This document shows, one piece after another, positions 7,508 through 16,105 of a stretch of 51,821 bases of DNA. Each line of letters opens with the position of its first letter. Positions within the stretch are counted from its first letter, which is position 1. Origin of the DNA: CAZNHL01 sp964572965. Lineage in GTDB: Bacteria; Bacteroidota; Bacteroidia; Cytophagales; UBA9547. The notes under the pieces are model-generated. The model worked only from the letters and a program-made list of their open reading frames with translations. It searched no databases and was not told the DNA's origin. The stretch lies in the NCBI GenBank assembly GCA_964572965.1, contig CAZNHL010000024.1, positions 1 to 51,821 of the forward strand. Direction: 5' to 3'. The position numbers were made by a program, and so were the translations under genes.

Positions 7508-8476
7508 CTAGTATTTTCTATATGTCTCATAAACTGGTTCATTCCAATCACAAACTCCCCCATGGTGCGAACAAGCCCCTCTGCCTTGAGCATTAGATGT
7601 GCTTCCATCACAACAACGAGTTACATAATAACTTACACGACGCTTAAGAGGGTTGATTTTTTCATGTAACTGACTTGCATCAGTATTTCCAAGCTCCATA
7701 GAAGCTTTACAATCTGATACGGCTCTAGCTGTTTGGCCGGTTTTACTATAAGAAATTGCACGTAAATAATACAGGTCTTTATTCTTACTCCCCTGACTAA
7801 TAAGGTTATTTACTTTATCAATAGCTGCCTGAAATTTCCCTGTTTTAACCAAATGCTTAGCCTCTGCTGACGATACTACTATACTGGCCTGTTGTATCTG
7901 TCCTTCTTCGTCCTGATTAGTAGTATACTTATTGGCAATTGCCAGTTGCTCTTGTGCATGGTTTATATCATACACCTCTGCAAATTTTGCACTCGCACTT
8001 ATATAATAATTCAGGCTATCTATACGAATCTGATTGCGCTTTTCTTCTTCAGCTTTTTTCTTGGCCTGTATTTCTGCTTCTAACTTTTGTAAACGTATTT
8101 CTTCATCATCTACGCTTTTGTAATAACCGCTTAATGGTAATGAAAGAATAAACAGAGCAATACCTACTGTAGACTTGATTTTATTAGTAAGTTTTAGTTT
8201 AAATGTCTTTTCCATCCATTGGTGCCCGGGAGGAATTAATATTAAACCTAAAACCCCAAACATAAATAGTAAGACAGGATGACTTATATAAACTAGGGCA
8301 ACTATCAAAAACGTAACTCCCAAAATCCATGCTATCACAGAAAGCACTTTGCTTTTATAAGGTGATGAAAGAGGCTTACCTATAAAGTAATGCCTCAAAA
8401 CCCTTGATTTCTCAGGGATAAGATTAGGTACATATCTCATGTTTTTCCATTTATGCCGGATTAGAATACATATCAA
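7508..8476 (-). CDS. Membrane protein with TPR-like helices and a DUF3761-type C-terminus
   Basis: A 322-aa protein. Met13 (MRYVPNLIPEK, position 8440) is an equally good start. Two to three membrane helices lie near residues 45-125 (VIAWILGVTFLIVALVYI, LLFMFGVLGLILIP, and a third near STVGIALFILSLPLSGY). A charged coiled-coil segment follows (LQKLEAEIQAKKKAEEEKRN), then TPR-like helices (YYLRAISYSKTGQTARAVSDCKASMELG). The C-terminus, VTRCCDGSTSNAQGRGACSH followed by HGGV, carries the C-x-DGS...GRGACSHHGGV signature of DUF3761, here fused to a membrane/TPR protein. Probably an envelope protein of unknown job. Confidence 0.65.
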   Translation of the reverse strand: MICILIRHKWKNMRYVPNLIPEKSRVLRHYFIGKPLSSPYKSKVLSVIAWILGVTFLIVALVYISHPVLLFMFGVLGLILIPPGHQWMEKTFKLKLTNKIKSTVGIALFILSLPLSGYYKSVDDEEIRLQKLEAEIQAKKKAEEEKRNQIRIDSLNYYISASAKFAEVYDINHAQEQLAIANKYTTNQDEEGQIQQASIVVSSAEAKHLVKTGKFQAAIDKVNNLISQGSKNKDLYYLRAISYSKTGQTARAVSDCKASMELGNTDASQLHEKINPLKRRVSYYVTRCCDGSTSNAQGRGACSHHGGVCDWNEPVYETYRKY

Positions 8477-8996
8477 AGAATAAAAAATATTGATTGTACT
8501 CTAAAAATTCCTTAGCTGAAGAACTTCCTTTCCGATTTACAAAAATATAAATTTTTCATTACTCGCTAATTGCAAAATGAACAATCAACAATAATTACTT
8601 ATAACTTTTTTTCATTTATCAGTTAAAAGAAACTTTAACCATTAAATCAATACATCATGGAAATCAAATTCATTCTTTTAAACTCTCTCAAAATCCTCCA
8701 CTGGCGCAAGGTTAGCAAGCGTACCTTGTGACAGACTTCCGTCGGGCATCCCTGAGCTACGGAACTGGTTACTTTGGGCTACAAGCCCGAACAAAGAGGC
8801 TTCGGCTTCGCTCAGCCACCGTTTTAATCAAGATTGCGCCAGTTCCTCCTTCAAACCCCAGCGCCCTCAATCCAGTGAACCGCTGCCCTGCCGCCACAGA
8901 TACAGAACTAGGTACTAGAGATGATTAAATAGATCACAAATTAAATCCTGAAATTGATATTCGCTGGTAAGTGGAGGTATTTGATACATTGTATTT
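8477..8996. repeat. Intergenic region with family A copy 2 and a family B piece
   Basis: This 520-nt spacer lies between the divergently read TPR/DUF3761 gene and the 3' end of hipA. From 8701 to 8830 it holds a near copy of the family A repeat (CTGGCGCAAGGTTAGCAAG, CGGAACTGGTTACTTTGGGC, GAGGCTTCGGCTTCGCTCAG). From about 8838 to 8925 it holds a family B piece (CCGCTGCCCTGCCGCCACAG, AGATACAGAACTAGGTACTA). Open frames inside are explained by the repeats. I see no gene. Confidence 0.7.
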
Positions 8997-10268
8997 TTAA
9001 TTGACTCTAAATGCTTTACTCATTAACTCTTGTTCCGTTCTTGATATTTTGTATTTAGTAGCAACCTTATTCCAGTCAGTAACAGAATTTATCACTTCGC
9101 TTACTATATCCTTTGCTTTAGTATCAGTCAAGCGGAAATGCTTGGCAACTTCTAGTGCAAGGTCTATATCTAATGAATTATCATTGTCGGATATATTTAG
9201 TTTTAGTCCTGTTCCTGTTTCTACGGGATTGATGTCATAAGCAGGTGATAATCTCCAACCATCTTTTGTAAGTAAAAATCCATGATTCCGTAAATGATCG
9301 TCGGTATTGGTAACACAAATACTAAAAACAATTCTTCTCCAAAGCTGTTCCAGGTCTCTTTCTACTTCAGCAGAATTGCGTAAGATAAATTCTGCCAGTT
9401 CAAGATAGCTGACTCCGTCATGATGGTCTGTTCCATCGTTGTACCCCAACATAGTCATAGCAGAGGCGAAATGAATTCGATCACCATTAGGAGTACGGTC
9501 AAATCTTTTTGTAAGAAAAGTATGTTGGGAGCTATTATATATATGTACCTTCGCTTCGGCCATTTTAATATTGGCCTTAACAGCCAGCTCCTGTACGACC
9601 ATTTCCCAGGCTCCTATGTCCTTGTTATCATTTCTACTAGGAAATTTGGCAATCCATAAATGACCTTTTGTATCGAGTACACTGGCTTTAGGGCGTGCAC
9701 CACCAAGAGACGAACCCGGAACGATGAGCATATTCAGCCATTTCAAATAATCGGGATCATCTACAATATCTTCGCGTTCCAACTGTAGACTTGCGTGTTC
9801 TAATTCGCGGAGTGAAGTCCAGGGAGGTGAAGCGAGTTCTTTATTATCGCTCAGAAATGGCCCATCCTCTATTTCTTTGAATCTCAAACCTCCCATTCTA
9901 TGACCATCAAATACTCCTAGTAAATAATCTGACTCATGAAGATCTTTACTGCTTCGTTTTTCTTTCCTTACCAGTGCTGCTTCTCTTCTTCTCATCAGCA
10001 ATCTACCCCAGCGATCTGGAGAAGAGTCCAGGAAGATTCCAAAATTGCTTTTATCATCCGATAAATATTGTTGACCTGAAAATAATTGTAAGTCAGGATC
10101 AAGTATCTGGGCCTGCTTATTCGTCAACCATTTCTTATCGTATTCAAAAGAAAATATTTCTTTACCACGTGCTAGTGTTGCCCTCAGAGTTCCCATTATG
10201 GAAGGTTGCTCAAAGTCCATCCAATGTGCATAGACAAGTATTTCCCGTTGAGTGTTTTTGGTAGCCAT
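8997..10268 (-). CDS. hipA: HipA-family serine/threonine kinase toxin
   Basis: A 423-aa protein with all landmarks of HipA toxins. There is an N-terminal subdomain, the Gly-rich loop PGSSLGGARPKA (184-195), the kinase catalytic segment NTDDHLRNHGFLL (321-333), and the metal-binding SPAYDINP (341-348). HipA kinases phosphorylate targets such as glutamyl-tRNA synthetase and halt growth. The start lies 8 nt after the stop of the HTH gene encoding its antitoxin, the usual hipB-hipA order. Length is normal and no catalytic residue appears lost, so the toxin should be active. Confidence 0.92.
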   Translation of the reverse strand: MATKNTQREILVYAHWMDFEQPSIMGTLRATLARGKEIFSFEYDKKWLTNKQAQILDPDLQLFSGQQYLSDDKSNFGIFLDSSPDRWGRLLMRRREAALVRKEKRSSKDLHESDYLLGVFDGHRMGGLRFKEIEDGPFLSDNKELASPPWTSLRELEHASLQLEREDIVDDPDYLKWLNMLIVPGSSLGGARPKASVLDTKGHLWIAKFPSRNDNKDIGAWEMVVQELAVKANIKMAEAKVHIYNSSQHTFLTKRFDRTPNGDRIHFASAMTMLGYNDGTDHHDGVSYLELAEFILRNSAEVERDLEQLWRRIVFSICVTNTDDHLRNHGFLLTKDGWRLSPAYDINPVETGTGLKLNISDNDNSLDIDLALEVAKHFRLTDTKAKDIVSEVINSVTDWNKVATKYKISRTEQELMSKAFRVN

Positions 10269-10276
10269 AGCTTGTT

Positions 10277-10597
10277 TTAATTTTTATCCCTTTTAGGAGC
10301 TCTTTCTTTTATAAGCAATTCCGCATCCTGTAATTTTCTACCCAATAAATCGTCTTTGGCCACATTCAATAAATCTTTCTCAAGACCCAAAATGAACAAG
10401 ACCTGAAGATAAGTTCCCATAGCAACAGTAGGAGTTCCTTTTTCCACCATCCAGAGTGTAGAACGACTGATACCGGCACGCTCTGCTACTTGTTCAGCAC
10501 TCATTTTCCGTCTCAACCGGGCTAGCTTTATATTTTCACCCAATTCTTCCAGAATCTTTTGCAATTTGGGCAATAATATGACAGATTTACTTTTCAT
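10277..10597 (-). CDS. hipB: HipB-family HTH antitoxin
   Basis: A 106-aa Cro/C1-type HTH protein. Residues 14-70 carry LGENIKLARLRRKMSAEQVA, then ERAGISRSTLWMVEKGTPTV as turn and recognition helix. The charged C-terminal tail (LIKERAPKRDKN) is typical of flexible antitoxin ends. It precedes hipA by 8 nt. HipB normally neutralises HipA and represses the shared operon by binding upstream palindromes; an A+T-rich inverted repeat lies just upstream (10605-10657). Confidence 0.9.
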   Translation of the reverse strand: MKSKSVILLPKLQKILEELGENIKLARLRRKMSAEQVAERAGISRSTLWMVEKGTPTVAMGTYLQVLFILGLEKDLLNVAKDDLLGRKLQDAELLIKERAPKRDKN

Positions 10598-10604
10598 AAT
10601 GATT

Positions 10605-10657
10605 TATATATAATACAATTATAACAAATATGTTTAATATATAAAACATTATATATA
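10605..10657. promoter_or_regulatory. Inverted repeat upstream of hipBA (candidate operator)
   Basis: TATATATAAT at 10605-10614 is the exact inverse of ATTATATATA at 10648-10657. The arms bracket the region just upstream of hipB where its promoter must lie. This is the expected place for HipB auto-repression. The arms are pure A/T, so chance is not excluded. Confidence 0.35.
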
Positions 10658-10669
10658 CTATACTGCACC

Positions 10670-10800
10670 CCTACTGTCGCAAGGTTAGCGAAGCGCGCCT
10701 TGTGACAAAATCCGTCGGGCGTCCCCAGAACTGGTTAAATGAGCTACAAGCCCAAGCAAAGAAGGCATAAGCGTCTCGATAGCTATCGCGGAGTTTACGG
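10670..10800. repeat. Dispersed intergenic repeat, family A copy 3 (truncated)
   Basis: Shares CGCAAGGTTAGCGAAGCG, CCTTGTGACAAAATCCGTCG, GGGCGTCCC, GAACTGGTTA and GAGCTACAAGCCC with the copies at 5244 and 8701, but internal segments are reordered or missing. No gene is seen in this spacer between hipB and the desaturase. Confidence 0.65.
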
Positions 10801-10826
10801 CAGCAACGTTTAATAGCAATACAACA

Positions 10827-10856
10827 GAAAGTCCCGGCATTACTGTCGGGACTTTC
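10827..10856. terminator. Terminator hairpin with GCATTACTGT loop
   Basis: GAAAGTCCCG (10827-10836) and CGGGACTTTC (10847-10856) form a perfect 10-bp stem around GCATTACTGT. It lies 7 nt beyond the desaturase 3' end and would end that transcript. This is the best-preserved member of the shared-loop hairpin family in the window. Confidence 0.8.
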
Positions 10857-10863
10857 TATTGTG

Positions 10864-11937
10864 TCAGGTTGTTATTCCCATCTTTCTGATATGCCTGAGG
10901 TGTGATAAAAAGGCGGTACTCAATGAAGAGAATTCGAGATAGGAAACATTGAACTCTTTGCATGTTTCTTTTACCAGTTTATTAATGGCGGGGTAATGTA
11001 CATGGCTTATCCGGGGAAACAAATGGTGCTCTACCTGAAAATTCAGGCCTCCCAGCAACCATGACAACAGTTTGTTGTCTGTACCAAAGTTTGCCGTTGT
11101 CTCTATCTGATGTATTGCCCATTCCTTATTGATTTTAGAAGTGAGGTTATCTGGCTTAGGAAATGCAGTATCTTCAACCACGTGTGCCATCTGAAATACA
11201 ATGCCGATGGTAAGCCCGCAAACAAAGGTCATTATGCCGAAACCTATCAATGTATTGGCAAGACCCGCAAAGTAGATAGGTACGCCAATGTACAATGTAA
11301 TGTAAGCAACTTTAGTTGTCCAGAAAATGAAGTGTTCTTTCAATTCCCATTTCTGGTTTTCAGAGCCTGAAGCAATTTTTCCGCTGAAGTATTTTATAAA
11401 ATCATTGACAAATACCCAGGCAAAATAAGTAATGCCATACAATACGATCCAATAAATATGCTGAAAACGATGTATCCAGTACTTGCGCTGGGTCTTATGG
11501 ATACGCATGAATGGTTCTACTTTGATGTCATCGTCCATTCCTTCAATATTGGTGTAAGTATGGTGATTGATGTTATGCTTGGTCTTCCAGAAAAGAGCAT
11601 TGCCGCCAAGCACATTGAGTGAATAAGCCGATGCCTGATTTAACCATTTTATTTGTGAAAAGCTTTGATGGCCACCTTCATGCATGATATTAAAACCTAT
11701 AAATGCTAAGTTGGCACCAAGCAAGGCACAGAGGATAATAGAAAGGAAGGCATCGGGATGTAGAAATACCAGAGTGATGTACAATCCTATAGCTGTAGTC
11801 ACCTGGAAAATGCTTTTTAAATACAGAGAAGTGTTCCCTGTAGACGCAGTATTTTTACTTTTAAAATACTGGTCCACTTTTTCTTTCAATCGTGGAAAGA
11901 AAACGCTGTTTTTGTTGTTGAATGTAATCTTTTGCAA
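10864..11937 (-). CDS. Membrane fatty acid / acyl-CoA desaturase
   Basis: A 357-aa di-iron membrane desaturase. The three histidine boxes are intact: HEGGH at 86-90, HNINHH at 121-126 and QVEHH at 301-305. The QxxHH form of the third box is typical of front-end and linoleoyl-CoA-type desaturases rather than Delta-9 enzymes. Several hydrophobic helices flank the boxes (SIILCALLGANLAFIGFNIM; IYWIVLYGITYFAWVF). It would sit in the inner membrane and introduce double bonds to adjust membrane fluidity. It is a single-gene unit ended by the hairpin at 10827. The exact position specificity cannot be read from sequence. Confidence 0.88.
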   Translation of the reverse strand: MQKITFNNKNSVFFPRLKEKVDQYFKSKNTASTGNTSLYLKSIFQVTTAIGLYITLVFLHPDAFLSIILCALLGANLAFIGFNIMHEGGHQSFSQIKWLNQASAYSLNVLGGNALFWKTKHNINHHTYTNIEGMDDDIKVEPFMRIHKTQRKYWIHRFQHIYWIVLYGITYFAWVFVNDFIKYFSGKIASGSENQKWELKEHFIFWTTKVAYITLYIGVPIYFAGLANTLIGFGIMTFVCGLTIGIVFQMAHVVEDTAFPKPDNLTSKINKEWAIHQIETTANFGTDNKLLSWLLGGLNFQVEHHLFPRISHVHYPAINKLVKETCKEFNVSYLEFSSLSTAFLSHLRHIRKMGITT

Positions 11938-12380
11938 AACATGTGTTATCTTGATATACAGCTACAACATAGTGGCCTATACTTAAGTTCTTCCCCACTA
12001 GTCCGCGGTACAAACGAGGATGAGCGAGGTTCGCATTTATAACGCCTCCTTCAAATCAAGAACCTGCCACCACAATTGCAGAAAGAGGTACTAGTGATGG
12101 TAATGGCAGACAGGCCATACATATATTATCAGTTTCACTGTACAGGTGTTCGTTTCCTACTTCAAAAAAGATTATCTTTATAACAATCCGGTTTACACGA
12201 TATTGTAAGCCCCCCATGCTGCTGATAAAGCAAAACAGGAGACCTCTTAATACGCCCACGGCTTCTGGCCTTACACAACGACGCATTCCAGTTCAGTCCA
12301 CAAAAAACGTTGTGACCTTTACCCAATCCGGAGAAAGTTCTGATTATTTCTTTCACGGTATCCATCTCTAAATTTGAACT
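11938..12380. repeat. Intergenic region with family B repeat copy
   Basis: This 443-nt spacer separates the divergent desaturase and GT14 genes. At about 12013-12115 it carries a family B copy (AACGAGGATGAGCGAGGTTC, CGCCTCCTTCAAATCAAG, CCTGCCACCACAATTG) that matches the block at 13578-13650 closely. The rest (12125-12380) presumably contains the two promoters, but I see no clear box. Frames on the minus strand here are shadows. Confidence 0.6.
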
Positions 12381-13295
12381 ATGACAGATCAATTGATAAA
12401 TTCTCCCGCACAAGATCCGGCAGCTTATGAGTCCGGCAAACAAATCCGCATCGCTTATTTTATCCTCGTTCACCGCTTTCCTGATCAGTTCAAAAGACTC
12501 TTCAATGCCGCTTATGACAAGGAAAATCATTATCTCATTCACCTCGACAAAAAAGCGGGTGCTGATGTATATCAAGAAGTACAGCATTTTCTGGCAGGCT
12601 TTGCTAATACTTATATCCTTGAAAGTGAAAGTGTGGTGTGGGGTGGGTACAGTATGGTCCAAGCGGAACTGAGCGGTATTAAATACCTATTACAGATAGA
12701 TGCAGAATGGGACTTCTTTATTAATCTGAGCGGCCAGGATTTTCCTCTCAGATCACAGGAGTTTATCCGCAGCTTTTTAACGGCTAATAAGGGCAACAAC
12801 TATATTAAAGTAGCAAACCAGGCATCTGAGAGGCCTGATACGATGAATCGCATCGAAAACTATTTTGTAGAAACGCCGACCGGCTTTACGGGAACTCCCT
12901 ATAGAAGGGATTATATGGAAGACGTAATCTCTTATATAGGTGGCCAATGGATGATTCTCACGAGAGATTGTTGTGAATTCATAAGTAACAGTGCCGAAGT
13001 CAAAAAGTTCGAGGATTATTACCTTAACACGCTCATCGCCGATGAATCTTTTTTCCAGACAGTTTTGATGAATACCTCCTTTAAAGGCAATATTATCAAT
13101 GACGACAAAAGAGCTATTATCTGGATTCCGGATGGCGATATCAAATTAAGGCCAAAAACTTTTACAACCGATGATATTGATTTCCTCCTTACCGGCGATA
13201 ATCTTTTTGCCCGGAAGTTTGACGACAATGTTGATTCCAATATTATTGGTCTGGTAGAGGACAATTGGTTGTATGATATGTGTGAGACTCAATAG
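12381..13295 (+). CDS. GT14-type (core-2/I-branching) glycosyltransferase
   Basis: A 304-aa protein matching the core-2/I-branching beta-1,6-N-acetylglucosaminyltransferase family (GT14). Visible pieces are RIAYFILVHRFPDQFKRLF and HLIHLDKKAG (HYLIHLDKKAG, about residues 50-60), then SVVWGGYSMVQAELSGIKYL and FINLSGQDFPLRS (about 113-125), and later GGQWMILTR and ADESFFQTVLMNT. No signal peptide, as usual for bacterial members. It probably adds a sugar during capsule, LPS or exopolysaccharide assembly. It is followed by a small conserved basic protein gene. Confidence 0.85.
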   Translation: MTDQLINSPAQDPAAYESGKQIRIAYFILVHRFPDQFKRLFNAAYDKENHYLIHLDKKAGADVYQEVQHFLAGFANTYILESESVVWGGYSMVQAELSGIKYLLQIDAEWDFFINLSGQDFPLRSQEFIRSFLTANKGNNYIKVANQASERPDTMNRIENYFVETPTGFTGTPYRRDYMEDVISYIGGQWMILTRDCCEFISNSAEVKKFEDYYLNTLIADESFFQTVLMNTSFKGNIINDDKRAIIWIPDGDIKLRPKTFTTDDIDFLLTGDNLFARKFDDNVDSNIIGLVEDNWLYDMCETQ

Positions 13296-13378
13296 TTCAT
13301 CATTTATCTGAATATTACTTTATTAAAGTCAATAATTACGGAATAACAGGCTCAAGCCTATTAAAAGAAATCAGCATC

Positions 13379-13549
13379 ATGGAAAATAAATATAAAGAAG
13401 GTCAGATTGTTTATTCCAAAACGGAGCCTAATTTAAAACTAATGGTACGTCGCTATGTAAGCAGAATTTACTATTGTAAAATAGTGGAAGACCCTACCAG
13501 AAAAGAATTGGTTTACTTTGAACGAGAATTAAGTTCTGATACAGATTAA
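13379..13549 (+). CDS. Small conserved 56-aa protein
   Basis: An ATG frame of 56 codons begins MENKYKEGQIVYSKTEPNLK and contains VRRYVSRIYYCKIVEDPTRK then ELVYFEREL. It resembles a short Bacteroidota-specific family of KYKEGDIVY...RRYxxRIYYC...KELVYFERELV type that often lies alone. The strand pattern suggests a small SH3-like barrel. Cytoplasmic; function unknown. It lies 83 nt after the GT14 gene. Confidence 0.7.
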   Translation: MENKYKEGQIVYSKTEPNLKLMVRRYVSRIYYCKIVEDPTRKELVYFERELSSDTD

Positions 13550-13574
13550 AAAAGAATAATGTGCTTCTACAGTA

Positions 13575-13745
13575 CGTCCGTGCCTGTAACGAGGATGTAG
13601 CGAGGTTTGCGTTTATAGCGCCTCCTTCAAACCAAGGTCCTGCCGCCACAATTGTTGAACGAGGTCTTAGGACAGCCTAAAGGCGAACAGGCCATACCCA
13701 TAGAAAATGGTTCGTGAGGACGCGAACCAAGCCAACGGGGCTTCC
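13575..13745. repeat. Family B repeat copy
   Basis: AACGAGGATGTAGCGAGGTT, CGCCTCCTTCAAACCAAG, CCTGCCGCCACAATTG and GAACGAGGTCTTAGGACAGC follow the same order as the copies at 12013 and 18735. The piece ending in CAGGCCATAC also recurs at 12108 and 18813. No gene is present in the spacer. Confidence 0.7.
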
Positions 13746-13754
13746 TATAAATGA

Positions 13755-13781
13755 GACGCCATCGTTTTAAACGATGGCGTC
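13755..13781. terminator. Perfect 13-bp hairpin
   Basis: GACGCCATCGTTT and AAACGATGGCGTC pair perfectly around one T. It lies between the 56-aa gene (plus) and the MORN gene (minus, 3' end at 13857) and would end either transcript. A decayed relative, CGCCATCATTTTAAACAATGG, occurs at 48661-48681 in the same kind of convergent spacer. Confidence 0.6.
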
Positions 13782-13856
13782 ACTTTGAAAAACACGAGGT
13801 GCTTATGGTCTTGGTAATTTAGGCAAGCTCAGACACCAGTGTTTCTATATTGTTTT

Positions 13857-15548
13857 TTAGTAACCTCTGTATGTTCCGTTCACTTTTTGGTAATCTCTGT
13901 TTGACTGTTTTTCTCTTTCTCTGAAAAGCTTATCCCAGCCTGATTCTCCGGTTTGTGTTGGCGTGGTAGATTGATTAAACATGCCTTCTATTGCCTTCCA
14001 GTCCATTGTTTTTTTCTTAACGGTGTTGTTGGCTGGTTGATAATCATCTACGTCCAGTAGTCCTCTACCCGCTTGTCGCTTGGCCTTCTCCGAATCATAC
14101 TTTGCCTGCTCTGCCTCTTTTTCTGCATCGTATTTTGCTTTCCACATACTATAATTTCTTCTGGCTTCTTGTGTCTTTGCAACGTAGTATTCGTCTTTAA
14201 GCGATGGATTGACAAGAGGCAACAGGTAGTCAGGGTCGTCAAGGTTCAAAACATAGGCTTTTCTGTGGTGAGCAGCAGTGCTTGTCTCATAATGTACTGC
14301 ATCACTTGTTGAGGTATAAACATATGAAACAAAGGGGTCTGAGGTTACAACACATTTGAGTTGGTTATCGATGATAGCTGCAAATTCTAAGCGTCCTTTG
14401 CTGATGCGGTTGTTGCTGTATTGACGACTGCGAACGAGTTTACCTGTAGCGGCATCGTAGACTGAAAGCAGCATGCCTTTACTAAGGTGATACAGGGTGT
14501 CGTTTTTTAACGAGAACCACATTTTAGATCGCGAAAACACCTCTGGTTGGGTATCGGTTGGTATTGCGCCCAAAATAACTGATTGCTTCAGGTAACTGCT
14601 GTAAATTCTGGTTTCTTTAGTTTTCCAGTTAAATATCACCATAGAGCTACCATCCGGCGATACTGCTGGTGCCTCGCTTTGAAGCGGGAAAGCGACAGAC
14701 TTACCGCTTACTAGTTTTACTTTACGGTCGGCAAATAATTTATAGCTTCGGATTTCATAAACAGGATCAACGCCTTTTTGGGTATCCATGCTCATGGATA
14801 CATTAACGATATAATAATCTGTACCCGGAATTTCTCTGGCGCCGAATGTTTCGCTAATGCCTTGGTCACGTGATTTGTGAGGCAGGTTATTATAAAAATC
14901 TAACAATAATTCATTTTCGGAGTACTTTTTCTGGCTTGTAACAAGGAAATATTCATAGTAGGTTTCTGGCATTATGCGTGTCCCCAGGGTATTCACTTGC
15001 TGCTGTATCAGTGCTCCTGTGTGAAGGTCAAACACACTGGAAAAGGTACGCTTGGCCTGCTCCTCATAGTTTTGTGTAATGACCACATTGTGGTTTAAAT
15101 CAATTCTGGCAAATGTTGCTTCGCAGTGAAACTGATGTATGCTAAAGTTACCCGAATTAAAGGACAAGTCTTCAGGGCCAGCTTTGTCGGCCTGGGGTTT
15201 ACCATTGCGGAAAAGTCCTTCGTACTGTTTGCCGTTGGCGTATGTAATGTGGCCTTTGCCCTGCTTTACGCCCTGATGAAAGCTGCCTGTATAGATGGTA
15301 CTGTCGGCGCCGTAGAGTGTACCTGTGCCATTGTACATGCCATATTCAAAACTACCTTCGTACATATCGCCGGTTTCTTTTACCAGTCGTCCCTTGCCGT
15401 GGGGCATTCCGCTTTTAAACTGTCCTTCGTAATAGTAGCGACGGCCTTTGTAAGTGCCGGTTCCGTTATCGCAGTCGCCATGGAGGCATTGAGCCGAAGC
15501 TGCTGTAGCTATGCTCAGAAAAACTATAAGGTTGAAGATCTTTTTCAT
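13857..15548 (-). CDS. Secreted MORN-repeat protein
   Basis: A 563-aa protein with signal peptide MKKIFNLIVFLSIATAASAQ. Residues 22-120 hold four to five MORN repeats of the form Y-x-G-x-F-x-x-G-x-x-x-G-x-G (YYYEGQFKSGMPHGKGRLV, MYEGSFEYGMYNGTGTLYG, IYTGSFHQGVKQGKGHITY, QYEGLFRNGKPQ). The rest resembles a WD-like/beta-propeller sensor region (MVIFNWKTKETRIYSSYLK; LLSVYDAATGKLVRSRQY). The C-terminus is Lys/Glu/Gln-rich (KAKYDAEKEAEQAKYDSEKA), then disordered. Probably periplasmic or surface located; MORN repeats bind lipids or proteins. Function unknown. Confidence 0.75.
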   Translation of the reverse strand: MKKIFNLIVFLSIATAASAQCLHGDCDNGTGTYKGRRYYYEGQFKSGMPHGKGRLVKETGDMYEGSFEYGMYNGTGTLYGADSTIYTGSFHQGVKQGKGHITYANGKQYEGLFRNGKPQADKAGPEDLSFNSGNFSIHQFHCEATFARIDLNHNVVITQNYEEQAKRTFSSVFDLHTGALIQQQVNTLGTRIMPETYYEYFLVTSQKKYSENELLLDFYNNLPHKSRDQGISETFGAREIPGTDYYIVNVSMSMDTQKGVDPVYEIRSYKLFADRKVKLVSGKSVAFPLQSEAPAVSPDGSSMVIFNWKTKETRIYSSYLKQSVILGAIPTDTQPEVFSRSKMWFSLKNDTLYHLSKGMLLSVYDAATGKLVRSRQYSNNRISKGRLEFAAIIDNQLKCVVTSDPFVSYVYTSTSDAVHYETSTAAHHRKAYVLNLDDPDYLLPLVNPSLKDEYYVAKTQEARRNYSMWKAKYDAEKEAEQAKYDSEKAKRQAGRGLLDVDDYQPANNTVKKKTMDWKAIEGMFNQSTTPTQTGESGWDKLFREREKQSNRDYQKVNGTYRGY

Positions 15549-15629
15549 CGTGAATTGCTTACGGTAAATTTACGCTTTTCCGGATGGTTTTCAAGGTGGG
15601 GTGTGATGGTTCGTGGATGGTTTTCAAGA

Positions 15630-16082
15630 TGCCCCTTTGACCGGTGTCCTAACCCCCTTCCAAGATTCTGGTCGGTCAGGAGACGCGACCTGGGGCTCGG
15701 GGATACTGAACTAGACTTCCTGTAAATGAGAGTGACGCCTCCTTGACCGGTGTCCTCACCGGACAACATATTCCTTCCAAGATTCCGGTCGGTCAGGAGA
15801 CGCGACCGGGGGCTCGAGGGAGCCCCCCACTCTAGCGAGCCGCTACCCTGCCGCCACAGACATATAGGTCTGCCACCTACGGAGGCATATGCTGATGTGG
15901 ATTTTGATGCTACCAAGATTAGGCTCCTCCGAAGCAAATCTTCCTACGAACCAACAACCTACCGCCCTCAGTATTAATGATTGTTATGGCGGATAATTTC
16001 GACAAGCTCAATTACCAAGGCTATACATAAAGAAAATGGTTCGCGTCCTCACATGGTCAGGACATTACTGTCGGGACTTTTG
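15630..16082. repeat. Complex intergenic repeat cluster (families B and C, hairpin remnant)
   Basis: A 557-nt spacer (15549-16105) holds two direct copies of a C-type unit: GACCGGTGTCCTAACCCCC...GGTCGGTCAGGAGACGCGACC at 15638-15700 and GACCGGTGTCCTCACCGG...GGTCGGTCAGGAGACGCGACC at 15744-15810. A B-type piece follows at 15830-15865 (CGAGCCGCTACCCTGCCGCC). A decayed shared-loop hairpin (GACATTACTGTCGGGACTTT) ends it at 16060-16082. The core GGTCGGTCAGGAGACGCGACC is itself partly palindromic. No gene seen. Confidence 0.7.
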
Positions 16083-16105
16083 ATTATACATAGCATAATT
16101 CTTCG

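Noticed and set aside
8728..8928. 66-aa plus-strand ORF
   Set aside because: It lies wholly within family A and B repeats, whose other copies do not preserve the frame.
12162..12662. 166-aa minus-strand ORF over the GT14 start
   Set aside because: It is antisense to a well-supported glycosyltransferase and has no family resemblance.
15126..15937. Long ORFs on both strands at 15126-15725 and 15545-15937
   Set aside because: The first is a shadow of the MORN-repeat gene; the second reads through the C-type repeats, so its internal duplication comes from the DNA repeat.
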